DNA from: CAZDRI01 sp964508055
Lineage (GTDB): Bacteria; Pseudomonadota; Gammaproteobacteria; PS1; Pseudothioglobaceae
Assembly (NCBI GenBank): GCA_964508055.1
Contig: CAZDRI010000048.1
Span: forward strand, 1 to 5,709
Length of the DNA: 5,709 nt
Direction: 5' to 3'
This document shows, in pieces, positions 1 through 5,649 of the stretch (positions within the stretch are counted from its first letter, which is position 1; each line of letters starts with the position of its first letter). The position numbers were made by a program, and so were the translations under genes. The notes under the pieces were generated by a model. That model was not told where the DNA came from. It saw only the letters and a program-made list of their open reading frames with translations, and ran no database searches.

Positions 1-108
1 AAAATATTCTAAATTAAATTTAGTATTTTGCTGTTAATTCAGGTTGGACTAATTAGGCTCGCAATTATAACACTAAGAGCAAAAAGGGAAGTCAACATAC
101 CTCACATT

Positions 109-195
109 CTAACTAAAGATAAAGCTAAAGATAAAATTCGTTTAAAACATTGGAGTTATCAAACATAAAAAAGTCATATTGTTTGGATTAAAAGC
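109..195 (+). pseudogene. Decayed N-terminal fragment of a tyrosine recombinase (integron-integrase-like)
   Basis: Frame 1 reads LTKDKAKDKIRLKHWSYQT, then a TAA stop (166-168), then KSHIVWIKS and another TAA (196-198). Restoring the first stop to a Glu codon (one base, TAA to GAA) gives a sequence closely resembling the N-terminal SAM-like DNA-binding domain of integron integrases and related tyrosine recombinases. That domain typically carries a pattern of the kind IRLKHYSYRTEKSYVxWIKRF. The frame is open upstream to base 13 but has no convincing start. No catalytic domain (the Arg...His-x-x-Arg...Tyr residues) is present downstream; the frame breaks up immediately. The resemblance is from memory of the family and covers only about 25 residues, so it could be a chance match, but the order and spacing of the K-H-[YW]-S-Y-x-T and W-I-K residues fit well. 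If correct, it is the scar of a former mobile or integron-associated gene next to the redox operon. Confidence 0.45.
113..136. repeat. 12-bp tandem duplication
   Basis: CTAAAGATAAAG at 113-124 is followed directly by CTAAAGATAAAA at 125-136, matching at 11 of 12 positions. It lies inside the recombinase-like fragment and keeps its frame, giving KDKAKDK. It is probably a slippage duplication. Confidence 0.6.
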
Positions 196-317
196 TAAGG
201 CGGTTAAATATAAATATCAAAAGATTGCCAATAATAGTCATTGATTTGAAATTTTAGAAAATAAACTGACAAGCTATTGGGTTGATGCTATATTTCACTT
301 TTCAGATTATTAATAAT

Positions 318-971
318 TCATCTAATATGACTGGGTTCATCTTTTTCTAAATACGCCTCTTCTTCCTGTGATAAATACACTTCATCAAATCCATTAATCA
401 TTGGCATAACATGCTCTTTAAATGAATGTCCAGTGGTTAAAAGATAGACATGTATTATCACAAATATCAATATAGCAAATGCTATGGCTGTGTGAAATGA
501 TGCCACCAATGTCAACAAACCTGTAGCTATACCTATATCACCCCAAAAGGGGTATAACAAATACAAGGAACCGCTTATCCAGATTGCAGGAAATAGAAAT
601 AACTTAAGTGCAAGATAAGATATTGCTTGTAATGGATTATGCTTACGCCAATAGGCTTTATGATAAGGATGTCTTTCTCCATGAAAAATGCCATAAGCAT
701 AAAACCGGGCAACCCTCCATAAACCATTGGTTGTTGGGATATAATGTTTCCATGTGCCTGTTGTTATATGCCAAAAAATAGCAAACACCCACAGCACCAG
801 TAGCCCTATCGCTGCTCCTGTATGCCAGTTAACTGCTGTTTCAAATTCAAAAAGATGGAAATAACCGTGAATCCCAAACCCTGTCAGCAACAATACCATT
901 ATCAAGACCATTTGTGACCAATGCCAGAACCTTTCAAACCGAGTGAAAAGCATTACATAACGCTTTGCCAT
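318..971 (-). CDS. Membrane cytochrome b, probable quinone-linked partner of the octaheme cytochrome
   Basis: This 217-residue integral membrane protein has the layout of the prokaryotic cytochrome b561 / Ni-hydrogenase-type cytochrome b family, which includes thiosulfate reductase and formate dehydrogenase b subunits. Four hydrophobic helices lie at about residues 16-37, 50-70, 117-140 and 152-180. Candidate heme b ligands are H17 at the start of helix 1 (in RFERFWHW), H50 and H68 flanking helix 2, and H160 and H174 in helix 4. A basic, His-rich loop (about residues 97-111) links helices 2 and 3. The short acidic C-terminus should be cytoplasmic. Family knowledge says such proteins carry two b hemes and exchange electrons between quinone and a periplasmic redox partner. 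The ATG lies 2 bp after the octaheme gene's stop and is preceded by a very strong ribosome site, so the two are almost certainly co-expressed and probably form one complex. The partner assignment comes from context; no substrate can be inferred from this subunit alone. Confidence 0.88.
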   Translation of the reverse strand: MAKRYVMLFTRFERFWHWSQMVLIMVLLLTGFGIHGYFHLFEFETAVNWHTGAAIGLLVLWVFAIFWHITTGTWKHYIPTTNGLWRVARFYAYGIFHGERHPYHKAYWRKHNPLQAISYLALKLFLFPAIWISGSLYLLYPFWGDIGIATGLLTLVASFHTAIAFAILIFVIIHVYLLTTGHSFKEHVMPMINGFDEVYLSQEEEAYLEKDEPSHIR

Positions 972-973
972 AA

Positions 974-2653
974 TTAAACCTCCTTCTTATTCATTTTAAC
1001 TCTAAACAATCCATGTGCTAAAACTCCCAAAATTGTTCCAACCAAAGCTAGTATTCCAAGAATATCAAGCCATTTGTTACCATCTCGTCCTGGTAGATAG
1101 AGACCTTGAATGTCTTTCATGCGTCCATTTTTGTTATGACAAGCGTCACATTCTAAGGCATCTTCTTTTGGTGCGACCATATGGGTAATTGGCCAATAAG
1201 AATTTGTTTCCACAAAACCGTATTCACCGCTATATGGCAAATTATTTTTTTCCATACCTATTTTAATTGCATTAGCAAAATCATAATTACCCCAGTAGGA
1301 ATTATCGTCATCACCCCACAAGTGCATGTAAACAAGAGTATTATTTCCTTTGTCGTAAGGTTGAATGGTATGCATCTTTTTAAGTGGCCAAATACGCGAC
1401 TTCCCGTCAGTTGACGAACCTTGATAGCGATTTATATCAACCACACCTTTTGAAGGATCAAATTTAGTATCAATAGTTGTGTAATTCATTTGACCATTGA
1501 ACCACGCATAATGAGGAATAATATTTTCATCGTATTTAAAATTGCCTTTTATTGATTTATAAGTAGCGCGATGTTTTCCATTGCCTTGGATATAGTTCTT
1601 CTCCTTGAATCCTTTACCATTTTTTGTTTTGCCAGCTGTTCGCCAATCCCAATTTACCATTGTTGCTACACCGCCTCGTGCAATTGTTGGAATATGACAA
1701 GTTTGGCAGGCAACAATATCTGTATGGTTATTGAGTTTGATATTACTTAAGCTGTCATTTGGATGCGGCTGTATACCGTGACAGGATTCACAAGTTGCAA
1801 CATCTCGTCGCTCGCCAGGCTTAACAATACCTTCAATATCTTTAGCAATAACATCATAACGACTACCGACCCATATATGTTTATTGCTAACATGACAATT
1901 GGTACAAGCAAAGTTAAGTCCTTCTGTATCCATATGTACATCTAATTTTTTATCTGGATTAATCAGCGATGAATCAAGATCACCATGCTTAACACCGTCA
2001 CCACCGCCCCCGTAAAAGTGGCATCCTCCACAATTCTCACGACCGGGCAAACCTACACTCTGTGCGACCTCCTGCCACTTAATCTCTTTTTTTCCTTCAA
2101 ACATAATGGCACAAGCTTGGTTGCCAGTAGTGGTTGGTGTTTTATAATAAGTGCCAGTACGATCATGACAGACAACACAATCAATATTTTGCTGATTTGC
2201 AAAATCATAATTATCATCTTTCCAGCCATAACCAGCATGACACTGAGCACACATGCCTTCATTGCCGCGTGCATTGGTACAGAAAGTGTTAACTAGATGT
2301 TTCTTTCCTAATAATTGACCTGTTTTTTTATTCTTATAACTCCAAGTCCAATGTATATTTTTCATAAATTGGTGACCTGCTTCTGTATGACACTTTAAGC
2401 AGACTTTGGTTACTGCTGGACCACTCTCAAAATTAGCTTTAAGTTCTTCAAACTTGGTGTGGTCCGCCGTTGAATTAGAATCATTCCTTGAACTGACTTT
2501 TTCAACTTTTGTATCTAGTCTATAATTCATATCAACATCAGCTTTATTCTCTTCGCCAAAAACTTGAAGAGTAAATATTGCTGATAAAGCAAATAAATAA
2601 ACAATCAATCTTTGGATAAATGTAGTTGTTACTTTATTACTATATTTGCGCAT
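974..2653 (-). CDS. Octaheme tetrathionate reductase-family (OTR) c-type cytochrome, membrane-anchored
   Basis: The 559-residue precursor carries exactly eight CXXCH heme-binding motifs, with first cysteines at residues 85, 135, 159, 208, 250, 288, 316 and 502. The N-terminus has a basic stretch then a hydrophobic core (about 16-32), a secretion signal with a plausible cleavage near VFG-EE (33). A second hydrophobic helix at about 529-549 followed by RVKMNKKEV should anchor the mature protein in the inner membrane, facing the periplasm. The motif pattern, the CHFYGGGGDGVKHGDLD block at 211-227 and the long gap before heme 8 match the OTR family. Its studied Shewanella member reduces tetrathionate, and also nitrite and hydroxylamine in vitro, and has a lysine as distal ligand of the active-site heme; K222, with D219 three residues before it, is my candidate. 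C125 and C181 are cysteines outside heme motifs. There is no CXXCK (NrfA) or CX15CH (MccA) motif. AAAGGA at 2658-2663 supports this start. It forms an operon with the cytochrome b gene. The in vivo substrate and direction of reaction are unknown. Confidence 0.88.
   Translation of the reverse strand: MRKYSNKVTTTFIQRLIVYLFALSAIFTLQVFGEENKADVDMNYRLDTKVEKVSSRNDSNSTADHTKFEELKANFESGPAVTKVCLKCHTEAGHQFMKNIHWTWSYKNKKTGQLLGKKHLVNTFCTNARGNEGMCAQCHAGYGWKDDNYDFANQQNIDCVVCHDRTGTYYKTPTTTGNQACAIMFEGKKEIKWQEVAQSVGLPGRENCGGCHFYGGGGDGVKHGDLDSSLINPDKKLDVHMDTEGLNFACTNCHVSNKHIWVGSRYDVIAKDIEGIVKPGERRDVATCESCHGIQPHPNDSLSNIKLNNHTDIVACQTCHIPTIARGGVATMVNWDWRTAGKTKNGKGFKEKNYIQGNGKHRATYKSIKGNFKYDENIIPHYAWFNGQMNYTTIDTKFDPSKGVVDINRYQGSSTDGKSRIWPLKKMHTIQPYDKGNNTLVYMHLWGDDDNSYWGNYDFANAIKIGMEKNNLPYSGEYGFVETNSYWPITHMVAPKEDALECDACHNKNGRMKDIQGLYLPGRDGNKWLDILGILALVGTILGVLAHGLFRVKMNKKEV
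978..985 (-). promoter_or_regulatory. Strong Shine-Dalgarno site for the cytochrome b gene
   Basis: On the minus strand AAGGAGGT lies 6 bases before the ATG at 971, within the last codons of the octaheme gene. It is the closest match to the anti-Shine-Dalgarno consensus in the window. It fixes the cytochrome b start and shows that its translation is arranged to accompany that of the upstream gene. Confidence 0.85.
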
Positions 2654-2657
2654 ATTT

Positions 2658-2663
2658 TCCTTT
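2658..2663 (-). promoter_or_regulatory. Ribosome binding site of the octaheme cytochrome gene
   Basis: AAAGGA on the minus strand sits 4 bases before the ATG at 2653. It supports that start, which also gives a complete signal peptide. Confidence 0.65.
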
Positions 2664-2740
2664 ATGTTTATGTTTTTATGAGTCTATAAAACTTGTTTCT
2701 AAGTTAGTAATTTTTACTGACTAATTGACTGCGGATAAGT

Positions 2741-2826
2741 AGCAGCCTTTATTTAAGTTAATACATTTTAACATAAATGAGGCTGTTTGCTTTATTAGCT
2801 TGTTAGGCAAACCATAGGCAGCCTAA
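2741..2826 (-). promoter_or_regulatory. Leader segment with mutually exclusive stems upstream of the octaheme gene
   Basis: CAGCCT occurs at 2743-2748 and again at 2819-2824, and its complement AGGCTG lies between them at 2780-2785. The middle copy can pair left, giving a long stem at 2741-2787: CAGCCT/AGGCTG, then ATTTA/TAAAT and GTTAA/TTAAC, with a 6-base loop. It can instead pair right with 2819-2824, reinforced by TTTGC/GCAAA (2786-2790 with 2807-2811). A third option is TTAGGC/GCCTAA (2803-2808 with 2821-2826). The segment would lie in the 5' untranslated leader of the octaheme-cytochrome b transcript if transcription starts upstream of it. Pairings are read directly from the sequence; a switching role is inference. 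Confidence 0.35.
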
Positions 2827-2856
2827 TAGCAGCTGGGTTTTAACCAATAATCCCAA

Positions 2857-2886
2857 TTAGAGACGACCTCTTACGGTCATCTCTAA
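2857..2886 (-). terminator. Stem-loop downstream of gshA, possible transcript end
   Basis: Read on the minus strand, TTAGAGATGACC, the loop GTAAGA, and GGTCGTCTCTAA form a 12-bp stem. Its only imperfection is a T-G (U-G wobble) pair on this strand; on the plus strand the same position is a C-A mismatch, so the hairpin is better formed in minus-strand RNA. It begins 120 bases after the gshA stop. The following bases (TTGGGATTATT) are only mildly U-rich, so it may be a weak intrinsic terminator or an mRNA-stabilising stem. Confidence 0.45.
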
Positions 2887-3006
2887 CTATTAATTATGCT
2901 TGTAACCATATCGTGGCTGAAATAAATCAGCAAAGTTTAAAAAGTCTGTTAGATATGTAAAAATAGTTTAAGAAAATTGCAAAATATATAAAATAAAACT
3001 TTATGC

Positions 3007-4557
3007 TTATTGAGCAAAATATTTAGCTAAAAACTCATCAAAATTCATTTTATCTTCTTTTTCAATCTGTTTTTGTTTTGCTAAAGATTCATTTGCTAAA
3101 TTATTAAGCTCTTCAATAATTGAGGTGTTGATATTTTTATTTAAAATAGCTTTTTTATTAGCTAAACTTATAATTTTTGATTGCTCAAAAAAATTAGTTT
3201 TATTCTGCTTCATTGCTTTTATGAACATAGCTGATGGTATAAGACTATTATCTTGTAAGCGCTTTTTAATATTGTTAAATGATTCAATATAATTATCATC
3301 AAATAGTTTAGTTACCTTATACATATCTTTTAATAAGTTATCAGCATAGTCTATAAGCTTCATCTTCTTAGCTTTAAAATGAAGTTCTAAATTCTTATCT
3401 CTACCACTAAAAGATACTGCATTATTATTATTGTCAATCTCTATTTTTTCATTAGTTGAGATTATAGGAGAATGCTTTAAAAGACAGTATAAGATAAAGA
3501 TTTCTAAAAAATTAATTTGTGCTTTATCAATACCATGAGTTAAAAATGGATTAATATCTAAAGATCTAATTTCAATATAAGCTATACCTCTATCTCTTAG
3601 TGCATTAATCGGTTTCTCACTAACACTAACAATTTGCTTTGGGCGCACACTAGCATAATATTCATTTTCAATTTGTAAAATATTAGCATTTAACTGCTGA
3701 TACTTGCCATTTTTCTTAACACCTATTTTTTTATATTCTGGGCATTCAGTATTAATTGCTAAATCAAGACTATTAATATAATGCTTAAGACTATTGTAAT
3801 TTGCTTTTATGCCATAGCTATCTTCTTTAAAATTTTGATAACCAATATCTCCCATTCTTAGTGAGGTTGCATAAGGTTTATACAAAGTGTATTCATTAAA
3901 ATTAATAAGACTATGTTCCCGATAGTTTTTTAAAAAAGACTTACAAATTGCAGGTGAGGCTCCAAACAAATAAGTAATAATCCAACCGTATCTTAATAAA
4001 TTCCTAATAAGTCCCATATATGACTCATTAATAAATGACTGGGTATCTATATTATTTTTAGTTATTTTTTGATATGTGCTAAAGAAGTCTTTTGAATATG
4101 AATAATTAAAATGGATGCCTGCAATTGTTTGCATAACTCTACCGTAGCGATGTCCTAAACCTCTACGATAAACTGTTTTCATCTTAGCTAAGTTTGATTT
4201 ACCATATTTTGCTAAAGGTATGGATGTTTCACCACGAATAACACAAGGCATACTTTGGTGCCAAATAAACTCGTCATTAGCTAAATTAGAATTTACAAAG
4301 TATTCTAAATTCAATAAATAATCTAATACTTTCTTAGCTCCTGGTAATGGGGGAGTTACAATCTCAAGTAAACTTTCAGCAAAATCAGTAGTAATATAGG
4401 GATGAGTTAAAGCTGAGCCTAGTTTTTTAGGATGTTTGCTAGTAGCTATATCTCCTGTAGGTGATACTCTTAACCCCTCTTTTTCTAAGCCAATTAAACT
4501 TTGAGTCAATAAGTTTTTATAAGGCATTAAAGCCTTAATCTTATTATCTAAACTCAT
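3007..4557 (-). CDS. gshA: Glutamate-cysteine ligase (gamma-glutamylcysteine synthetase)
   Basis: This cytoplasmic enzyme makes gamma-glutamylcysteine from glutamate, cysteine and ATP, the committed step of glutathione synthesis. At 516 residues it is almost the length of E. coli GshA (518) and aligns along most of it from memory. Blocks include GLEKEGLR (23-30), SALTHPYITTDFAE (48-61), SMPC (102-105), MQTIAGIHFNYS (142-153), LFGASPAIC (197-205), PYATSLRMGDIGYQ (228-241), LQIENEYYASVRPK (294-307) and YIEIRSLDINPF (327-338). E25, E27, D58, E65, H149 and E329 sit where the E. coli enzyme has its metal-, substrate- and ATP-binding residues (E27, E29, D60, E67, H150, E328), so it should be active. 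The C-terminal third is more divergent and rich in Asn, Lys and Ile, as expected from the extreme AT bias. Its ATG overlaps the metF stop (ATGA), and no clear Shine-Dalgarno precedes it, so it probably depends on translational coupling to metF. No glutathione synthetase (gshB) is in the window. Confidence 0.96.
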   Translation of the reverse strand: MSLDNKIKALMPYKNLLTQSLIGLEKEGLRVSPTGDIATSKHPKKLGSALTHPYITTDFAESLLEIVTPPLPGAKKVLDYLLNLEYFVNSNLANDEFIWHQSMPCVIRGETSIPLAKYGKSNLAKMKTVYRRGLGHRYGRVMQTIAGIHFNYSYSKDFFSTYQKITKNNIDTQSFINESYMGLIRNLLRYGWIITYLFGASPAICKSFLKNYREHSLINFNEYTLYKPYATSLRMGDIGYQNFKEDSYGIKANYNSLKHYINSLDLAINTECPEYKKIGVKKNGKYQQLNANILQIENEYYASVRPKQIVSVSEKPINALRDRGIAYIEIRSLDINPFLTHGIDKAQINFLEIFILYCLLKHSPIISTNEKIEIDNNNNAVSFSGRDKNLELHFKAKKMKLIDYADNLLKDMYKVTKLFDDNYIESFNNIKKRLQDNSLIPSAMFIKAMKQNKTNFFEQSKIISLANKKAILNKNINTSIIEELNNLANESLAKQKQIEKEDKMNFDEFLAKYFAQ

Positions 4558-5369
4558 AAGTTTTTAGCAATTGAAAGTGTTGGTTCTGCTTTATTCATAG
4601 TATAAAAATGAAAATTGTCAACCCCTCCTTGTTTTAGCTTTACACATAAGTTTGTTACTACTTCTTCACCAAATTTTGTTATGCTTTTTAAATCATCTTT
4701 ATAATCATAAATTTTATTCAAAATCCATCTTGGAATCTCTGCAGAGCATAAATTAGAAAATCTTATTAAACTTGGATTAGTAATAGGCATAATGCCAGGC
4801 ACAATTTCAACATCTAAGCCTTTTTTAATAACTTCATTTTTAAAGTTAAAAAAAGCATCTACATTATAAAAATATTGAGTAATAGCTGAATTAGCACCTG
4901 CTTTTACTTTATTTATAAAGTAATTTATATCAGCATCACAAGATTTAGCTTGTGGATGATACTCTGGATAAGCTGCAACTTTAATATCAAAATAATCACC
5001 GGTCTTTTCTCTTATATAACTAACAATTTCATTAGCAAAACGAAAATCACCAATATTTTGCATACCAGGAGGCGCATCTCCTCTCAAAGCAATAATACTG
5101 TTAACACCTATTTTTTTATACTTATAAATAAACTTATCAATATCTTTATGATTTGCTGCAATACATGTTAAATGAGGCACAGCTATGACATTGTCATTTG
5201 TTTGTATATCTAAAACTGTTTCATAAGTATATTTCTTACTACTACCACCCGCACCAAAAGTTACTGAATAATATTCTGGATTTAAAACTTTAAGTTTTTT
5301 TCTAACTTCTTTTAAATCGTTAATTCTTTCTTGAGTATAAGGCGGGAAAAATTCAAAACTTAGTTTCAT
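4554..5369 (-). CDS. metF: 5,10-methylenetetrahydrofolate reductase
   Basis: MetF reduces 5,10-methylene-THF to 5-methyl-THF using NADH and FAD, supplying the methyl group for methionine synthesis; it acts in the cytoplasm as a TIM-barrel flavoprotein. The 271-residue product has the family blocks in order: SFEFFPP (4-10), PEYYSVTFGAGGSS (31-44), VPHLTC (64-69), ALRGDAPPG (94-102), VAAYPEYHPQAKS (131-143), GANSAITQYFYN (158-169), VPGIMPI (190-196) and DNFHFYTMNKAE (251-262). E6, D98 and Q165 correspond to the catalytic and FAD/folate residues known as E28, D120 and Q183 in E. coli. I chose the ATG at 5369. An in-frame TTG at 5393 would add eight residues, but it lies upstream of the transcript start implied by the -10 at 5396-5401, and the family usually begins just before SFEFFPP. 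The protein is about 25 residues shorter than E. coli MetF, mainly at the N-terminus. Neither candidate start has a clear Shine-Dalgarno. The gene ends in the 4-bp overlap with gshA. Confidence 0.96.
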   Translation of the reverse strand: MKLSFEFFPPYTQERINDLKEVRKKLKVLNPEYYSVTFGAGGSSKKYTYETVLDIQTNDNVIAVPHLTCIAANHKDIDKFIYKYKKIGVNSIIALRGDAPPGMQNIGDFRFANEIVSYIREKTGDYFDIKVAAYPEYHPQAKSCDADINYFINKVKAGANSAITQYFYNVDAFFNFKNEVIKKGLDVEIVPGIMPITNPSLIRFSNLCSAEIPRWILNKIYDYKDDLKSITKFGEEVVTNLCVKLKQGGVDNFHFYTMNKAEPTLSIAKNL

Positions 5370-5395
5370 ATTTATAAAATATTTTAAAAGCAAAA

Positions 5396-5404
5396 ATTAT
5401 ACCA
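5396..5404 (-). promoter_or_regulatory. Extended -10 promoter of the metF-gshA operon
   Basis: The minus strand reads TGGTATAAT: a perfect TATAAT -10 (5396-5401) preceded by TGG, matching the extended -10 TGn element. No good -35 is found 16-18 bases upstream, which is common for extended -10 promoters. Transcription would start near 5389, leaving a leader of about 20 bases before the metF ATG at 5369. Confidence 0.6.
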
Positions 5405-5520
5405 GCAGTAGTTGCTAACACTATTGCAAAACTATATTGGGATTATAATTTGAGAAAGGTTTTTTTTTGTGAGATACTTTGTAAGTTATTGATATAACTC
5501 CCCTTCCTCATACAAACAAC

Positions 5521-5549
5521 TTGAAAAAAAATGTTGTAAAATGTATTTT
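5521..5549 (+). promoter_or_regulatory. Weak sigma-70-like promoter candidate for the rightward gene
   Basis: TTGAAA (5521-5526) and TATTTT (5544-5549) are separated by 17 bases and match the -35 and -10 consensus at 5 and 4 of 6 positions. An alternative -10, TATACT (5570-5575), is better but has no suitable -35. Such matches are frequent in AT-rich DNA, so this is tentative. Confidence 0.25.
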
Positions 5550-5591
5550 TATCCATTTTGCAATAATCTTATACTGATAAAATCAACACAT

Positions 5592-5621
5592 ATAAAGACT
5601 AATAAAAAAAACAGTCTTTAT
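5592..5621. repeat. 9-bp inverted repeat with A-rich loop
   Basis: ATAAAGACT (5592-5600) and AGTCTTTAT (5613-5621) are perfect complements around a 12-base loop containing a run of eight A. It lies 28 bases before the start of the rightward partial gene, so it may be an operator or a 5'-leader stem. With T-runs only in the loop, it does not look like a terminator. Confidence 0.5.
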
Positions 5622-5649
5622 CTAAAGAAAAAGAAACCATATAACAATA

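Larger units (their letters stand above)
1..317. other. Gene-free stretch downstream of the cytochrome b gene
   Basis: No intact reading frame is seen on either strand. The stretch holds the recombinase-like fragment and its 12-bp duplication. It also holds an imperfect stem-loop at 228-280: CCAATA pairs with TATTGG, and GTCA with TGAC inside it, with a roughly 26-base AT-rich loop. A perfect AT-only palindrome (ATTATTAATAAT, 306-317) directly abuts the cytochrome b stop codon. The stem-loop could mark or protect the 3' end of the minus-strand operon transcript, but there is no strong U-run, so I do not call a terminator. A second plus-strand frame (188-313) is open except for one TGA and matches nothing I recognise. 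Confidence 0.5.
2654..3006. other. 353-bp gene-free, hairpin-rich region between gshA and the octaheme gene
   Basis: No coding frame of note is present on either strand. Going from gshA towards the octaheme gene it contains GCTGA/TCAGC (2916-2931), a 12-bp stem (2857-2886), and overlapping stems built on AGGCTG/CAGCCT (2741-2826). The stretch must hold both the end of the gshA transcript and the promoter and leader of the octaheme operon. I find no convincing -35/-10 pair for the latter; TATAGA-like sequence near 2686-2691 lacks a -35 partner. About 50 bases upstream of it, TTAGTAATTTTTACTGACTAA (2704-2724) contains nested short inverted repeats that might be an operator. Confidence 0.5.

Noticed and set aside
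188..313. Second plus-strand frame with one TGA, ending in WVDAIFHFSDY
   Set aside because: It may be another decayed gene piece, but I recognise no family in it and will not assign one.
1181..1414. Plus-strand open frame antisense to the octaheme gene
   Set aside because: It is a shadow of the eight-heme frame, with no ribosome site and no recognisable domain. The same applies to plus-strand frames at 1763-1945 and 1985-2296, minus-strand alternative frames at 1747-1941 and 2053-2274, and the plus-strand frame at 4950-5171.
974..2653. MccA-type sulfite reductase, hydroxylamine oxidoreductase or NrfA nitrite reductase
   Set aside because: All eight heme motifs are plain CXXCH. There is no CX15CH motif as in MccA and no CXXCK as in NrfA, and the GGGGDGVKHGD block points to the OTR family instead.
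2777..2806. Mini-frame MRLFALLAC followed by a stop, resembling a lipoprotein signal
   Set aside because: Only nine codons, no ribosome site, no continuing frame, and it overlaps the pairing stems.
2802..2827. attC-like integron recombination site (GTTAGGC followed by GCCTAAT)
   Set aside because: The GTTRRRY-like core comes before the RYYYAAC-like core, the reverse of attC order, and I find no fitting partner at attC distance. The match is short and may be chance despite the integrase-like fragment elsewhere.
5370..5393. Eight-residue N-terminal extension of MetF from a TTG start
   Set aside because: It would begin upstream of the transcript start implied by the perfect -10 at 5396-5401, and the family normally begins close to the SFEFFPP motif.
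5460..5468. Run of nine T as a terminator tail on the plus strand
   Set aside because: No stable GC-containing stem precedes it and no plus-strand gene lies upstream to terminate.
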